The position numbers were made by a program, and so were the translations under genes. Of a stretch of 64,000 bases of DNA, positions 7,251 through 16,631 are shown piece after piece. Origin of the DNA: Brevibacillus reuszeri (lineage in GTDB: Bacteria; Bacillota; Bacilli; Brevibacillales; Brevibacillaceae); NCBI RefSeq assembly GCF_001187725.1, contig NZ_LGIQ01000005.1, positions 681,148-745,147 on the forward strand, written 5' to 3'. Under the pieces are notes generated by a model that saw only the letters and a list, made by a program, of their open reading frames with translations, was not told the DNA's origin and did not search any database. The stretch's first letter is position 1. Every line of letters begins with the position of its first letter.

Positions 7251-8766
7251 ACCTGCATTAATCGCAGGTGAGGATGAAGTGAGCTTCTCGTTGTGGGATG
7301 ATATGGCAAACCACTGGGCATGTCATTTGCGTGAACAAGGTGTTGCGTTCGGCGATCGGGTCATTCTCATGATGCCCAATTGTCTGGAATTTGCGTTTAT
7401 GTACATAGCGGTTATTCGATGCGGTGCCATCGTCGTACCGATCAATGCTCGATCTACTCAGGAAGAGGTGCGCTATATTTGTGAGCACGCCCAGGCGACA
7501 GCGCTAGTGGTTCATGAGGCTCTCGTACCATCAGTCAATGAACTGGTCGAGGAAAATGGAAAAATCGTCGCGATCAAAACTGGAAAAAGCCAGGGCGAAT
7601 GGGTAGGAACTGCGGATTGGTCGCTAGAGGAGATTCTCTCCGATAAGCTGGCAGCCCACGTGATTGATCCTGAAGCAAACTGGGCAACCGAAGACACCGA
7701 GGTCAGTATTTTGTATACGTCCGGTACGACTGGACGCCCCAAAGGAGTTTTATATACTCATCGCAGCTTGCTGACCGTAGCCAAAATGATGTCGATCGAG
7801 ATGGGAATGACACACCTCTCGCGAGTCTTGCAGCTCATGCCACTTAGTCATTCGGCTCCACTGCATCTCTTCTTTATCCCTGCCCTGATGCTTGGCGCCA
7901 CACAGGTCAGTGCGCTGACTTTTTCGCCTGAACTGCTGCTGTCACTTGTCCAGAAGCATAAAATCACGCATTTCTTTGGCGCGCCAGTCGCGTATTTGCT
8001 GACGATGAAGCATCCCGCGTTCAGCCAGTTTGATCTTTCATCTGTCGAGTGTTGGATATATGGCGGAGCGCCGTTGTCCAAAGAAATGGCGGAGCATATG
8101 GAACAGGCATATGGCCGCGACAAGCTGGCATGTGTTTATGGATTGACAGAGGCAGGACCGACTGGTACGTGTCTGTTCCATCGTGAGCACCCGGATAAGG
8201 TAGGGAGTATCGGCAATCGGGGCGTATTATTTGCCGAAATCGAAGTGGTAAATGAAAGCGGAGAGAAGACGGCAGCGGGTGAAGCGGGCGAAATCCGTGT
8301 GCGCGGGGAAGGCATGATGAAGAGCTATTACAACAATCCAGAAGCGACAAGCGAGACGCTGCGGGATGGTTGGATTTATACAGGCGATATTGGCCGCATG
8401 GACGAAGATGGATTTTTGTGGATCGTTGATCGAAAAAAGGATGTCATGATTACAGGTGGCATCAACGTGTATCCAAAGGAAATCGAGCTGCAACTGGAGC
8501 GTCATCCAGCGATTCAGGAGGTAGCGGTCGTTGGATTGCCGCATCCTGAGTGGGGTGAAACGATAACGGCTTATGTCGTTCTGCGACCAGATACAGAGGG
8601 AAAAAACGATTGGAATCAGGAAATCCGTGACTTCCTTGGAGGGCGTCTCGCTGATTACAAGCTTCCGCGGCAAGTGGTCGTTCTTCCAGCTTTGCCCCGT
8701 AATTCAAGCGGCAAGATTTTGAAGCATAGCCTGCGCGACACACATTCTTTACAGGGAGTGGAGTAG
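7201..8766 (+). CDS. Acyl-CoA synthetase (AMP-forming)
   Basis: 521 residues of the ANL adenylating superfamily. Visible motifs are the P-loop-like A3 SILYTSGTTGRPKG (about residue 173), A5 YGLTEAGPTG, A7 YTGDIG, A8 VDRKKDVMITGGINV, and the A10 lysine in PRNSSGKILK. It activates a fatty or branched carboxylic acid to its CoA thioester. The start ATG 7201 has AGGAGG six bases upstream and lies inside the MerR gene. It is followed after two bases by the acyl-CoA dehydrogenase, so activation and first oxidation are co-expressed. Chain-length preference is not readable from sequence. Confidence 0.9.
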   Translation: MNVSALLAANGRKFPNKPALIAGEDEVSFSLWDDMANHWACHLREQGVAFGDRVILMMPNCLEFAFMYIAVIRCGAIVVPINARSTQEEVRYICEHAQATALVVHEALVPSVNELVEENGKIVAIKTGKSQGEWVGTADWSLEEILSDKLAAHVIDPEANWATEDTEVSILYTSGTTGRPKGVLYTHRSLLTVAKMMSIEMGMTHLSRVLQLMPLSHSAPLHLFFIPALMLGATQVSALTFSPELLLSLVQKHKITHFFGAPVAYLLTMKHPAFSQFDLSSVECWIYGGAPLSKEMAEHMEQAYGRDKLACVYGLTEAGPTGTCLFHREHPDKVGSIGNRGVLFAEIEVVNESGEKTAAGEAGEIRVRGEGMMKSYYNNPEATSETLRDGWIYTGDIGRMDEDGFLWIVDRKKDVMITGGINVYPKEIELQLERHPAIQEVAVVGLPHPEWGETITAYVVLRPDTEGKNDWNQEIRDFLGGRLADYKLPRQVVVLPALPRNSSGKILKHSLRDTHSLQGVE

Positions 8767-8768
8767 AG

Positions 8769-10580
8769 ATGAGCAGCCTGCAGTCGAGCATTGACCGCCG
8801 GACGTACAGTGACAATATCCCTCACCCACGATTAGCCTCTGAGCAAAACTTTTATATAGCCGATCCCAACCTGGAATATTTGCTCGTACGCTATTTGCCT
8901 ACAGAGCTCCATGAATGGGCAAAAAGTCAGCTAACGGAGCTGGGTGCCTATGTGGCAGGTCCAATGGATGAACGGGCAGCCTATACCGACCGAGAAGGAA
9001 AGCCGCGTTTGCGTAAATACAACCGGCTCGGCGAAGATGTTTCCGAGATTGTAACGAATGAAGGCTATAAAGAGACGGTTGCAGCTATCTATGGTGCGGG
9101 GATTGTCCGTCACTTGTATCATCCTGTGCCTGAGCTCGGCAGGACAGTTCCGTATACCTATTCCTTTTTGATGGGCTATTTGGTGAGCCAAACAGAGCCG
9201 GGCTTTTATTGTCCGGTTACTCTGACGATGTCAGCGGCATATTTGATTGATCGCTATGGTGACGAAGAGCAGAAGCAGAAATACTTGTCAGGTCTCACTT
9301 CATCTGACCGAGCGTCCTTGTACGAGGGCGCTACGTGGTTGACCGAGCGGCAAGGCGGCTCGGATGTGGGAGCAAACGCAACGGTGGCGCAAGCGGTCGA
9401 GGGGCGTCCGGGTGTGTATCGGCTGACTGGTGAAAAATTTTTCGCGAGCAATGCAGGGGCGATGGTGGCCACCGTACTCGCGAGAATAGATGTTGAACAG
9501 CCTGGAACAAAAGGGCTCGGGCTTTTCCTCGTACCATGGGTCAAACCAAATGGAGATAGAAACCAGATTCAGGTACGCCGTTTGAAGGATAAGCTTGGCG
9601 TCAATGCGGTTCCATCTGCGGAGGTGCTGCTGGAAGAAGCAGAGGGCTATCTGATCGGACAGCCCGAGAAAGGCTTCAAGTACATGGCAGAAGCGTTGAA
9701 TTTATCTCGCATTTGCAATGCAGTCGCATCCATCGGCATTATGCGCCGGGCATTGTACGAGGCACAATATTACGCTCACGAGCGGCGCGCATTCGGCAGC
9801 CCTATTGACCAATATCCAATGGTCAGACAAATGCTGGTCGAGCTTTTACTGGATGTTGAGGTGAGCAGTGGGGCAATTTTTGATATGCTCCAGGTCTATG
9901 ATCGCTTGCAGTCGCCAGATGGCAATAAAGAGGATCTCGCTTTAGCACGGCTGCTTATCCCCGTTCTGAAATATCGAACAGGAGAAGAGGCTGTCGAGGC
10001 AGCACATACGGCGATCGAAATTCACGGGGGCAATGGCTTTATCGAGGAATATGTGACGCCTCGCTTGTTGCGGGATGCACAGGTTCTGACCGTGTGGGAG
10101 GGGACCTCCAATATTTTGGCTTTGGACTTATTTCGTGTCATGCAAAAAGAAAATGCGCATCACGTTTTTCTAATAAAAATGCGTGAGCGTGTCGAAGGCT
10201 GGAGTCATGATTTATCGAGGCCGTTTGCCCAGCTTGTAGTAGCCGAGCTAGCAGTGCTGGAAGAAAACATTGCGTATCTGCTGCGCCAATCTCCACACTA
10301 TGTGAGCTCTAAACTGAAAGCACTCGCGAACCACATGGCCGATCTTTATTCCTTGACGTGTATCGTGAGTGAAGCCGAGGATCAGGCAATTAGCCATGGA
10401 GATGTGCGCAAATACATTTTGGCCCGCTTGTATGTCAACAAGCATATGCACAAGACGACGAAGCGTGGCATCCAGGAGGATCAGCTTCTCGATGTTCACT
10501 TTTTCGCCGAGCTGATGGAGTATAGGCCCGTTTCTCGGGAAGCATGGGAGAGCGTCATCTCAGCTACAGTACACGAGTAA
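8769..10580 (+). CDS. Acyl-CoA dehydrogenase, large (about 600 aa) type
   Basis: 603 residues, longer than the 380-residue core acyl-CoA dehydrogenases. It resembles the long-chain/AidB-like forms with an extra C-terminal helical region. Core motifs: TWLTERQGGSDVGAN in the middle domain, FGSPIDQYPMV, EIHGGNGFIEEY and LTVWEGTSNILALD near the FAD site. It introduces the alpha-beta double bond of acyl-CoA and passes electrons to ETF. It overlaps the ligase gene region closely (two-base gap), and a strong terminator follows. Substrate unknown; a link to fatty or branched-chain acids is inferred from the operon. Confidence 0.9.
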   Translation: MSSLQSSIDRRTYSDNIPHPRLASEQNFYIADPNLEYLLVRYLPTELHEWAKSQLTELGAYVAGPMDERAAYTDREGKPRLRKYNRLGEDVSEIVTNEGYKETVAAIYGAGIVRHLYHPVPELGRTVPYTYSFLMGYLVSQTEPGFYCPVTLTMSAAYLIDRYGDEEQKQKYLSGLTSSDRASLYEGATWLTERQGGSDVGANATVAQAVEGRPGVYRLTGEKFFASNAGAMVATVLARIDVEQPGTKGLGLFLVPWVKPNGDRNQIQVRRLKDKLGVNAVPSAEVLLEEAEGYLIGQPEKGFKYMAEALNLSRICNAVASIGIMRRALYEAQYYAHERRAFGSPIDQYPMVRQMLVELLLDVEVSSGAIFDMLQVYDRLQSPDGNKEDLALARLLIPVLKYRTGEEAVEAAHTAIEIHGGNGFIEEYVTPRLLRDAQVLTVWEGTSNILALDLFRVMQKENAHHVFLIKMRERVEGWSHDLSRPFAQLVVAELAVLEENIAYLLRQSPHYVSSKLKALANHMADLYSLTCIVSEAEDQAISHGDVRKYILARLYVNKHMHKTTKRGIQEDQLLDVHFFAELMEYRPVSREAWESVISATVHE

Positions 10581-10604
10581 GCTTCTTTCCCTTCATTCAC
10601 AACG

Positions 10605-10648
10605 AAAAGCGCTCATTGCCACTGAAACTTTTGGCTTGAGCGCTTTTT
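10605..10648. terminator. Bidirectional terminator between convergent genes
   Basis: AAAAGCGCTCA pairs with TGAGCGCTTTTT. A and T runs on both sides let it serve the acyl-CoA dehydrogenase on plus and the VTT gene on minus. Confidence 0.85.
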
Positions 10649-10655
10649 GGTCCTT

Positions 10656-11234
10656 CTATTTCATTGCGTAGCGCTTCCGCCGCTTGTTCCAAATGAACCA
10701 GGCGATTGCAACCATAGCGGCTACTCCAAGCAGAGTTACCTCCAAATAATCATCCAAAAGCACCTTTGCGTGTTTTCCATAGAAATGAAACAGCGTCCCG
10801 ATGAGGAAAAATTTCAGGCCTCGTCCCACAATGGCGAAAAACATCAGCTTGGTCAGGGAGTAATTGAAAACTCCGCTCAAAATCGTAAATACCTTAAAGG
10901 GAATGGGTGTAAAAGCGCCAATCAAAACGGCAGCATCCCCATTTTTTGCAAATTTCTCCGTTGCCAGCACGACCCATTTTTCCGGGAGCAGCTTTTCCAA
11001 AAGAGGTTTACCCAGCCATTTGCCCAGCATAAAGCCGATCGGCGCACCAAGTATGGATGCAGTAAAAGCGACGGTAGCATAACGGAGTGCAGACCCAGGA
11101 TCGATCAGACTCATCGCAATTTGCATAAAAAAGGGCGGAATTGGACTTATGAACGAGTCCAAAAATGCCATGCCAAAAAGTCCCCATATTCCGTAATTCA
11201 TGAAAAGTTGCGTTATTTGTTCGAGCATGAGCAT
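10656..11234 (-). CDS. VTT-domain (YqaA/SNARE-associated) membrane protein
   Basis: 192 residues with four to five hydrophobic helices and a basic C-terminus (WNKRRKRY). The central part carries the VTT/DedA-like signature (LGAPIGFMLGKWLGKP, then GAFTPIPFKVFTILSG). It is of the YqaA subgroup rather than classical DedA. Members are thought to act in membrane lipid handling, undecaprenyl-phosphate or polyprenyl lipid flipping, or proton-dependent homeostasis; the specific role here is not known. Monocistronic. Confidence 0.85.
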   Translation of the reverse strand: MLMLEQITQLFMNYGIWGLFGMAFLDSFISPIPPFFMQIAMSLIDPGSALRYATVAFTASILGAPIGFMLGKWLGKPLLEKLLPEKWVVLATEKFAKNGDAAVLIGAFTPIPFKVFTILSGVFNYSLTKLMFFAIVGRGLKFFLIGTLFHFYGKHAKVLLDDYLEVTLLGVAAMVAIAWFIWNKRRKRYAMK

Positions 11235-11597
11235 CTCCTTACGACGTTTCCTCTCGTTTATGATTATACAGAAAAGGTTCGGGTTTCTGTAGTTAGGTTA
11301 TGCCACTTTGTCCAAACAAAGACCGACAGATGACTCCGGCAAGCTGTAAAAAATCTTTCATGAAGCAAGTGACGACAATAACAGATACGGTTGCCGCCAA
11401 GGTTGGGTTACATGCTTGAAAATTTGTGAAAATGGTAATTTTGTCCCAGTTTTGCTCGAGAGGCAAACGGGAATGAATGAAAAAGGGACGGGTGCAGTTG
11501 TATAATCATGGTTATTTAGTCCTCTGTTTTTTATTGACGCTAGGAAAGTTTATCCATTAGTATAGAAAAATAGGACAAACAGCATTGGGAGGAACCC
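11235..11597. other. Intergenic region between VTT and the 72-aa gene
   Basis: A 363-base region without a convincing gene. The left side holds the minus-strand promoter region of the VTT gene. The right side has a TATAAT at 11501-11506 with no clear -35, and a possible promoter, TTGACG (11534-11539) with TAGTAT 18 bases later, ahead of the 72-aa gene. No riboswitch fold or repeat was recognised. Confidence 0.4.
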
Positions 11598-11816
11598 ATG
11601 AAGACATTGGGATCGGGGAAAGTCGTTTACTATGCGCCAGACGGGACCAGCTTGCAGCTGTCAGGAGAAATCGACGTACGTGGTGATCGTGTATCCGTGA
11701 CGGAAATCATTTATTTCAATGGACAGCCAAATGGAGCACGTGAAACGAATCTGCCGCTTGCTCAAACCGTAATTTACTGGGAACCAGAAGTGTATGAGTC
11801 AATCGGATTTGAATAA
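11598..11816 (+). CDS. Small hypothetical protein, 72 aa
   Basis: 72 residues with a GGGAGGA ribosome site and a terminator after the stop, so the gene looks real. The protein is soluble and predicted rich in beta strands (short alternating segments such as KVVYYAPDGTS and RVSVTEIIYFNGQ). No known family is recognised. It is a single-gene unit between the VTT gene and mqnC. Confidence 0.65.
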   Translation: MKTLGSGKVVYYAPDGTSLQLSGEIDVRGDRVSVTEIIYFNGQPNGARETNLPLAQTVIYWEPEVYESIGFE

Positions 11817-11822
11817 AAATCT

Positions 11823-11853
11823 GACAGCCCTTGCCAGCAGCAGGGCTGTTTTC
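11823..11853 (+). terminator. Terminator after the 72-aa gene
   Basis: ACAGCCCT pairs with AGGGCTGT, followed by TTTC. Confidence 0.75.
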
Positions 11854-11955
11854 TATTTCGGCAAAAGCGCAGGCGGCACCCGCGGTATAGCCGGGGTGTT
11901 TGGATTGTGATATCATGTGGAGTGGAATTTACGTATGGTACAAGGAGTGATCCTT

Positions 11956-13062
11956 ATGATCGACAACATACTGGAACGTGCCCTGAAAGGCGAACGCTTG
12001 GGCCTAGAAGATGGCCTAGCCTTGTTCGCAAGCAATGATATTGAAAAAATCGGCCATTATGCGAACCAAGTGATGCTAAAGCACCATCCTGATCCGATTG
12101 CAACATTCGTGATTAGCCGCAACGTGAACTACACAAACGTTTGTGACACGTACTGCCGCTTTTGTGCTTTTTACCGTGCTCCTGGCTCTCCGGAAGGATA
12201 TGTTCTCCCAAGAGAGACTATTTTCCAAAAAATTCAGGAGACAGTTGATGTAGGTGGTACAGAAATCTTGATGCAGGGTGGAACCAATCCAAACCTGAAG
12301 CTGGATTACTATACCGATCTGCTGCGTGCGATTAAAGAGCGTTTCCCACACATCACGATGCACTCCCTGTCTGTTGCTGAAGTAATCAAAATTGCTGAAG
12401 TTTCCAACATGACCGTCGAGGAGGTTCTGGGGGAACTGAAAGCAGCCGGACTGGATTCATTGCCTGGCGCAGGCGGAGAAATTCTGGATGATCGGACTCG
12501 CCGGAAAATTTCGCGTCTGAAAGGCTCCTGGACCGAGTGGATTGACACGCAAAAAGCGGCACACCGCGCAGGCCTGCCTGGTACAGCTACCATGGTAATC
12601 GGCTTTGGTGAAGAAATGGAAGAACGCGTATTGTCCTTGATGCGCATTCGCGAAGCACAGGATGAGACAAACGGCTTTAAAGCATTCATCGTTTGGACCT
12701 TCCAGCCAGACAATACGAATATGAAGGCAGTAAACAACACGCCGGAAGAGTATCTGAAGACACTGGCAATTAGTCGACTAATGCTAGACAATGTTGAGAA
12801 TTTCCAATCTTCCTGGGTGACGATGGGTCCGCACTACGGACAGCTTTCCCTGTCGTATGGAGCAAACGACTTCGGTCAAACCATGATGGAGGAAAACGTG
12901 GTTTCCGCAGCGGCGTGTACACACAAGGTAAACACGAACCAAATTCTCGAGCTGATTCGCGGCGCAGGTAAAATCCCTGCACAACGCAACACTCAGTACG
13001 ACATTCTGCGCGTATTCAATGACGGCGAGATGGCGGAAAGAGATTTTGTCATGCAAAACTAA
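11956..13062 (+). CDS. mqnC: Cyclic dehypoxanthine futalosine synthase MqnC (radical SAM)
   Basis: 368 residues from the ATG at 11956, which follows CAAGGAGTGA; an upstream in-frame start at 11917 has no comparable site. The 4Fe-4S motif CxxxCxxC (CDTYCRFC) near residue 60 is that of the MqnC/MqnE/CofGH branch of radical SAM enzymes. Further family marks are QGGTNPNL and LPGAGGEIL. MqnC cyclises dehypoxanthine futalosine in the futalosine route to menaquinone. No other mqn gene is in this window, so the pathway genes are scattered or MqnC acts alone. The 5' and 3' ends are free of other genes. Confidence 0.9.
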   Translation: MIDNILERALKGERLGLEDGLALFASNDIEKIGHYANQVMLKHHPDPIATFVISRNVNYTNVCDTYCRFCAFYRAPGSPEGYVLPRETIFQKIQETVDVGGTEILMQGGTNPNLKLDYYTDLLRAIKERFPHITMHSLSVAEVIKIAEVSNMTVEEVLGELKAAGLDSLPGAGGEILDDRTRRKISRLKGSWTEWIDTQKAAHRAGLPGTATMVIGFGEEMEERVLSLMRIREAQDETNGFKAFIVWTFQPDNTNMKAVNNTPEEYLKTLAISRLMLDNVENFQSSWVTMGPHYGQLSLSYGANDFGQTMMEENVVSAAACTHKVNTNQILELIRGAGKIPAQRNTQYDILRVFNDGEMAERDFVMQN

Positions 13063-13084
13063 TGAAGTAGATAACGAGTTTTCC

Positions 13085-13153
13085 AAGCACGCATTTCTGT
13101 CATGTACTCGCCTGAAAATGGTGGGAAATGAGGGAGAGGCGTGCTTTCTTTTT
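13085..13153 (+). terminator. Long-loop hairpin after mqnC
   Basis: AAGCACGC pairs with GCGTGCTT, an inner CATTTC/GAAATG pairing extends it, and TCTTTTT follows. Confidence 0.6.
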
Positions 13154-13285
13154 GGGTATGTGGTGGGTGACAAAAGCTTCCTGCCGCGGTTTTCTGCAAC
13201 CTTCCCGTAGTTTCCAACCGTTTAAAAGTATATCGCTCCTAACAGGACATATACTGTAACTACAATTGCGGTTGGGGGGATGGTT

Positions 13286-14206
13286 ATGCAGACGTTCCGC
13301 GTATTGCTGGAGAATGTCCCTGCGCATTGTGGCACGTATCGCGCCATCGTAAATGAGATGACGGAACGGGTCAACACGGCGCCAGTGCGAATTACATACA
13401 AGGAGCAAGAACAGGATGGCTACCACCTGTTTTTCTTTCAAAGCTGGTGCGAACAGGAATACGATGCGCAAACAATTGAGTGGGCGAGAGCTTTTGTAGC
13501 TCTCACGTTGGCTGAATGGGTCATACAGGTCAAGGACCCGGAGATCCTGGAGGAAATCGCAGCAGATTTGTTGCAAGCCGAGGAAGTTGAAGACGAGTGG
13601 ATCGAGATTTTTCCATACATTCAGCGGATGTGCGAGGAAGATGATCTGGTTGGACGAGATCTGTTGACGGCGACTACACGCAAAGCAAATGTGTATCGCA
13701 AAGCATTCAATTATTTAGAGCACGAGCGCTCGATTAACGTACTTGGATTTGTCCGTTTCCGTTTGCAGGAGCATTGGAACGAACTGTTTGAGCTCGTGGA
13801 GGCTGGCATTGACGAATACCTGGAAGACAAGCAATACCAGGAGTTTGTAGAGCTGCTCCGCTATTTTATCGCCGTTCAGGAAACGAAACAGGAAGTCGTC
13901 CACGTCATCCCTAGTGTGGACAAACCTTTCCATCTTTATGATAAAAATGGGGATCGTCTTTGGCTCGATCAGTTAGATGCGGTGCTGAGTATGGATGAGC
14001 AAAAATGCAGGGATGAGGATTATTTGGTGAGTGCGTTGGTTACACTGGCACCTGAGAGCATCGTTTTGCATATGACCACAGAAAAGCCCGGGCTGGCCCA
14101 GACGATTCGCAGCATTTTTGACAGCCGCCTGACGACCTGCCACTCCTGCAGACTTTGCCTAGCACACAGACGTGTACTTGACGTGCACAATCCGACTAAA
14201 CTATAA
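13286..14206 (+). CDS. ytxC: Sporulation protein YtxC
   Basis: 306 residues from the ATG at 13286, six bases after a GGGGGG ribosome site; an ATG two codons earlier is too close to it. It is a YtxC-family (putative sporulation) protein, predicted mainly helical, with a Cys-containing C-terminal tail (CHSCRLC). YtxC lies upstream of thrS in B. subtilis too, and the same order holds here. Its molecular function is unknown. The last 30 bases of the gene contain the thrS promoter: the -10 box overlaps its stop codon. Confidence 0.85.
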   Translation: MQTFRVLLENVPAHCGTYRAIVNEMTERVNTAPVRITYKEQEQDGYHLFFFQSWCEQEYDAQTIEWARAFVALTLAEWVIQVKDPEILEEIAADLLQAEEVEDEWIEIFPYIQRMCEEDDLVGRDLLTATTRKANVYRKAFNYLEHERSINVLGFVRFRLQEHWNELFELVEAGIDEYLEDKQYQEFVELLRYFIAVQETKQEVVHVIPSVDKPFHLYDKNGDRLWLDQLDAVLSMDEQKCRDEDYLVSALVTLAPESIVLHMTTEKPGLAQTIRSIFDSRLTTCHSCRLCLAHRRVLDVHNPTKL

Positions 14207-14207
14207 T
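14178..14207 (+). promoter_or_regulatory. Sigma-A promoter of thrS inside the end of ytxC
   Basis: TTGACG (14178-14183) and TATAAT (14202-14207) are separated by 18 bases. The -10 overlaps the ytxC stop codon TAA at 14204-14206. Confidence 0.85.
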
Positions 14208-14213
14208 AGCAAC

Positions 14214-14520
14214 AACAAAACTTTACATGCCTACAAATACGATGAGAAGGACATGGACAATATGCAGGTCGCTATAGAGAGGCGGGCCATTGGCTGGAAG
14301 CTCGCTGCGCACCGATATGGATCTACCCCCTTCGAGTAGCAGTCGGGAACGAAGCGTGATGGCTTTTATTATCGGCTAGCCGGTTAAATACCGTTACAAT
14401 GACTTGAGGAGTTTGCTTGCAGGCGATGTTTTTTTATCGACCGTGTTTTTAAAGCAGACTTGAACTAGGGTGGTACCGCGAGAATACACTCGTCCCTTTT
14501 TGGGATGGGTGTTTTTTTAT
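14214..14520 (+). promoter_or_regulatory. T-box riboswitch (Thr) upstream of thrS
   Basis: The T-box sequence AGGGTGGTACCGCG lies at 14467-14480. It is followed by a terminator, ACACTCGTCCC/GGGATGGGTGT plus seven T (14487-14518). The triplet ACC at 14325-14327 sits eight bases before CGAG; CTC and TTC occupy the same place in the ilv and pheS leaders of this window, so ACC is the likely threonine specifier. Uncharged tRNA-Thr is expected to stabilise the antiterminator. Confidence 0.95.
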
Positions 14521-14554
14521 TTTCTCAAAACATGAACAGGAAGGAAGATCCAAG

Positions 14555-16468
14555 GTGGCACAAATTAACGTAACTTTCCCAGATGGCGCAGTACGTCAGT
14601 ATGATGCTGGGACTACCATCGAAGAGATCGCAGGCTCGATTAGCGCTAGCCTGAAGAAAAAAGCAGTAGCTGGTAAAAAAGACGGCAAAGTAGTCGATCT
14701 GTATACCCCGTTGGAAGAAGATGCGGCGATTGAAATCGTTACACTTGATTCTGCTGATGGAGTGGAAGTATATCGCCACAGTACAGCTCACTTGCTGGCT
14801 CAAGCGGTTAAACGCATCTACGGCAATGAAGTTAAATTCGGTATCGGTCCTGTGATTGAGGACGGCTTCTACTACGACATGGACATTCCAGTTTCTATTT
14901 CGTCTGAAGACCTCAGCAAAATTGAAGCAGAAATGGAAAAAATCGTGAAGGAAGATTTGCCGATTCGTCGCAAGGTTGTAAGCCGCGCGGAAGCAACCGA
15001 GATTTTCCAAGGCATGAACGACCACCTGAAATTAGAGCTGATTCGCGATCTGCCTGAGGATTCCACTATCACTTTGTATGAGCAAGGCGAATTCTTTGAC
15101 CTCTGTCGCGGACCGCACTTGCCGTCTACTGGCTTCATCAAGGCCTTCAAATTGATGAGCGTGGCTGGTGCTTACTGGCGTGGAAAATCAGAAAACCAAG
15201 TGCTGCAACGTGTATACGGAACCGCTTGGCCGAAAAAAGCAGAGATGGATGAATATCTGCATTTCATCGAAGAAGCGAAAAAGCGCGACCACCGCAAATT
15301 GGGTAAAGAGCTGGAGCTGTTCATGTTCTCCGAGGAAGCTCCTGGCATGCCATTCTACCTGCCAAACGGCTTTACTGTTCGTAACGAGCTGGAACAATTC
15401 TCCCGCCGCCTGCAACAGCTGGCAGAGTACACAGAGGTGCGCTCTCCGTTCCTCATGAACGAGCGTCTTTGGAAAGAATCTGGTCACTGGGACCACTACA
15501 AGGAAAACATGTATTTCTCTGAGGTAGACAACGCGACTTATGCACTGAAGCCGATGAACTGCCCGGGACACATGCTCATCTATAAAAATGCGATGCACTC
15601 CTACCGTGACCTGCCAATCCGTTATTCCGAATTCGGTCAGGTACACCGCCATGAGTATTCTGGCGCGTTGAACGGCATGCTTCGTGTTCGGACTTTCTGC
15701 CAGGATGACGCGCACGTATTTGTTCGTCCTGACCAGATCGAGGACGAGATCAAGAACATGATTCAACTGATCGACAAAATTTACAAAGTGTTTGGTTTCG
15801 AATACAGCGTAGCACTCTCGACTCGTCCAGAGGATTCCATGGGCTCCGATGAGCTGTGGGAAACTGCGGAAAGCTCTTTGAAAAAGGTACTGGAGCACTT
15901 GGAGATGCCTTACGAAATCAAAGAAGGAGACGGTGCGTTCTACGGACCGAAAATCGACTTCCAAATTACCGATGCGCTGAAACGCCGTCACCAATGTGGT
16001 ACTATTCAGCTTGATTTCCAAATGCCAGAGAAGTTCGACCTGACTTATGTGGGTCAAGACAATGAAAAGCATCGTCCGGTTGTTTTGCACCGTGCGATGT
16101 ATGGTTCCATGGAGCGCTTCATCGGTATTCTGATTGAGCACTATGCGGGTGCATTCCCAACATGGCTGACTCCAATTCAGGCACGCCTGATGAACATCAG
16201 TGAAGTACACGTTCCATATGCACAAGAAGTAAAGGCGAAGCTGTCAGCAGCGGGTATCCGTGTCGAGCTGGATGTGCGTAACGAAAAAATCGGCTACAAA
16301 ATCCGCGAAGCTCAAGTGCAAAAAATCCCGTACATGCTCGTTATCGGCGAAAAAGAGATGGCGGACGGTACCCTGTCTGTGCGCAGACGCGGCGTAGGTG
16401 ACGAAGGTGCAATGACTGTAGACGAATTCGTAGAAAAAATTCGTGCAGAAATCAATGAAATGAAGTAA
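14555..16468 (+). CDS. thrS: Threonyl-tRNA synthetase ThrS
   Basis: 637 residues, normal for ThrS. Domains in order: TGS (1-60), editing domain with HSTAHLLAQAV (about residue 75), class II catalytic core with zinc ligands in MNCPGH and around RHEYSG, motif 2 RTFCQDDAHVF, motif 3 LHRAMYGSMERFIG, and an anticodon-binding domain at the C-terminus. It charges tRNA-Thr in the cytoplasm. The start is GTG after a GGAAGGAAG ribosome site. Expression is controlled by the T-box leader and a terminator follows. In B. subtilis this gene is followed by infC; here an 11-kb tungsten locus intervenes. Confidence 0.98.
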   Translation: MAQINVTFPDGAVRQYDAGTTIEEIAGSISASLKKKAVAGKKDGKVVDLYTPLEEDAAIEIVTLDSADGVEVYRHSTAHLLAQAVKRIYGNEVKFGIGPVIEDGFYYDMDIPVSISSEDLSKIEAEMEKIVKEDLPIRRKVVSRAEATEIFQGMNDHLKLELIRDLPEDSTITLYEQGEFFDLCRGPHLPSTGFIKAFKLMSVAGAYWRGKSENQVLQRVYGTAWPKKAEMDEYLHFIEEAKKRDHRKLGKELELFMFSEEAPGMPFYLPNGFTVRNELEQFSRRLQQLAEYTEVRSPFLMNERLWKESGHWDHYKENMYFSEVDNATYALKPMNCPGHMLIYKNAMHSYRDLPIRYSEFGQVHRHEYSGALNGMLRVRTFCQDDAHVFVRPDQIEDEIKNMIQLIDKIYKVFGFEYSVALSTRPEDSMGSDELWETAESSLKKVLEHLEMPYEIKEGDGAFYGPKIDFQITDALKRRHQCGTIQLDFQMPEKFDLTYVGQDNEKHRPVVLHRAMYGSMERFIGILIEHYAGAFPTWLTPIQARLMNISEVHVPYAQEVKAKLSAAGIRVELDVRNEKIGYKIREAQVQKIPYMLVIGEKEMADGTLSVRRRGVGDEGAMTVDEFVEKIRAEINEMK

Positions 16469-16488
16469 TTGCTTTGATGATGAATAGG

Positions 16489-16525
16489 AAAAGGGCAGTC
16501 TGCTATTAGCGGATTGCCCTTTTTG
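16489..16525 (+). terminator. Terminator after thrS
   Basis: AAAAGGGCAGTC pairs with GGATTGCCCTTTTT around TGCTATTAGC. It also fits as the terminator of the minus-strand moeB transcript. Confidence 0.85.
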
Positions 16526-16631
16526 TACTATCGGAAGGTATAAAAATTCTGAGGAAGATAGTATAAGCGCAACTAAGGCCCTGCCTGCGCCAAAAGGCTT
16601 TGCAAAGCCAAGTTTTCTAATTATGAGTGAC

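Noticed and set aside
15188..16225. A 345-codon open frame opposite thrS
   Set aside because: Antisense shadow of thrS; no domain features and no initiation signal.
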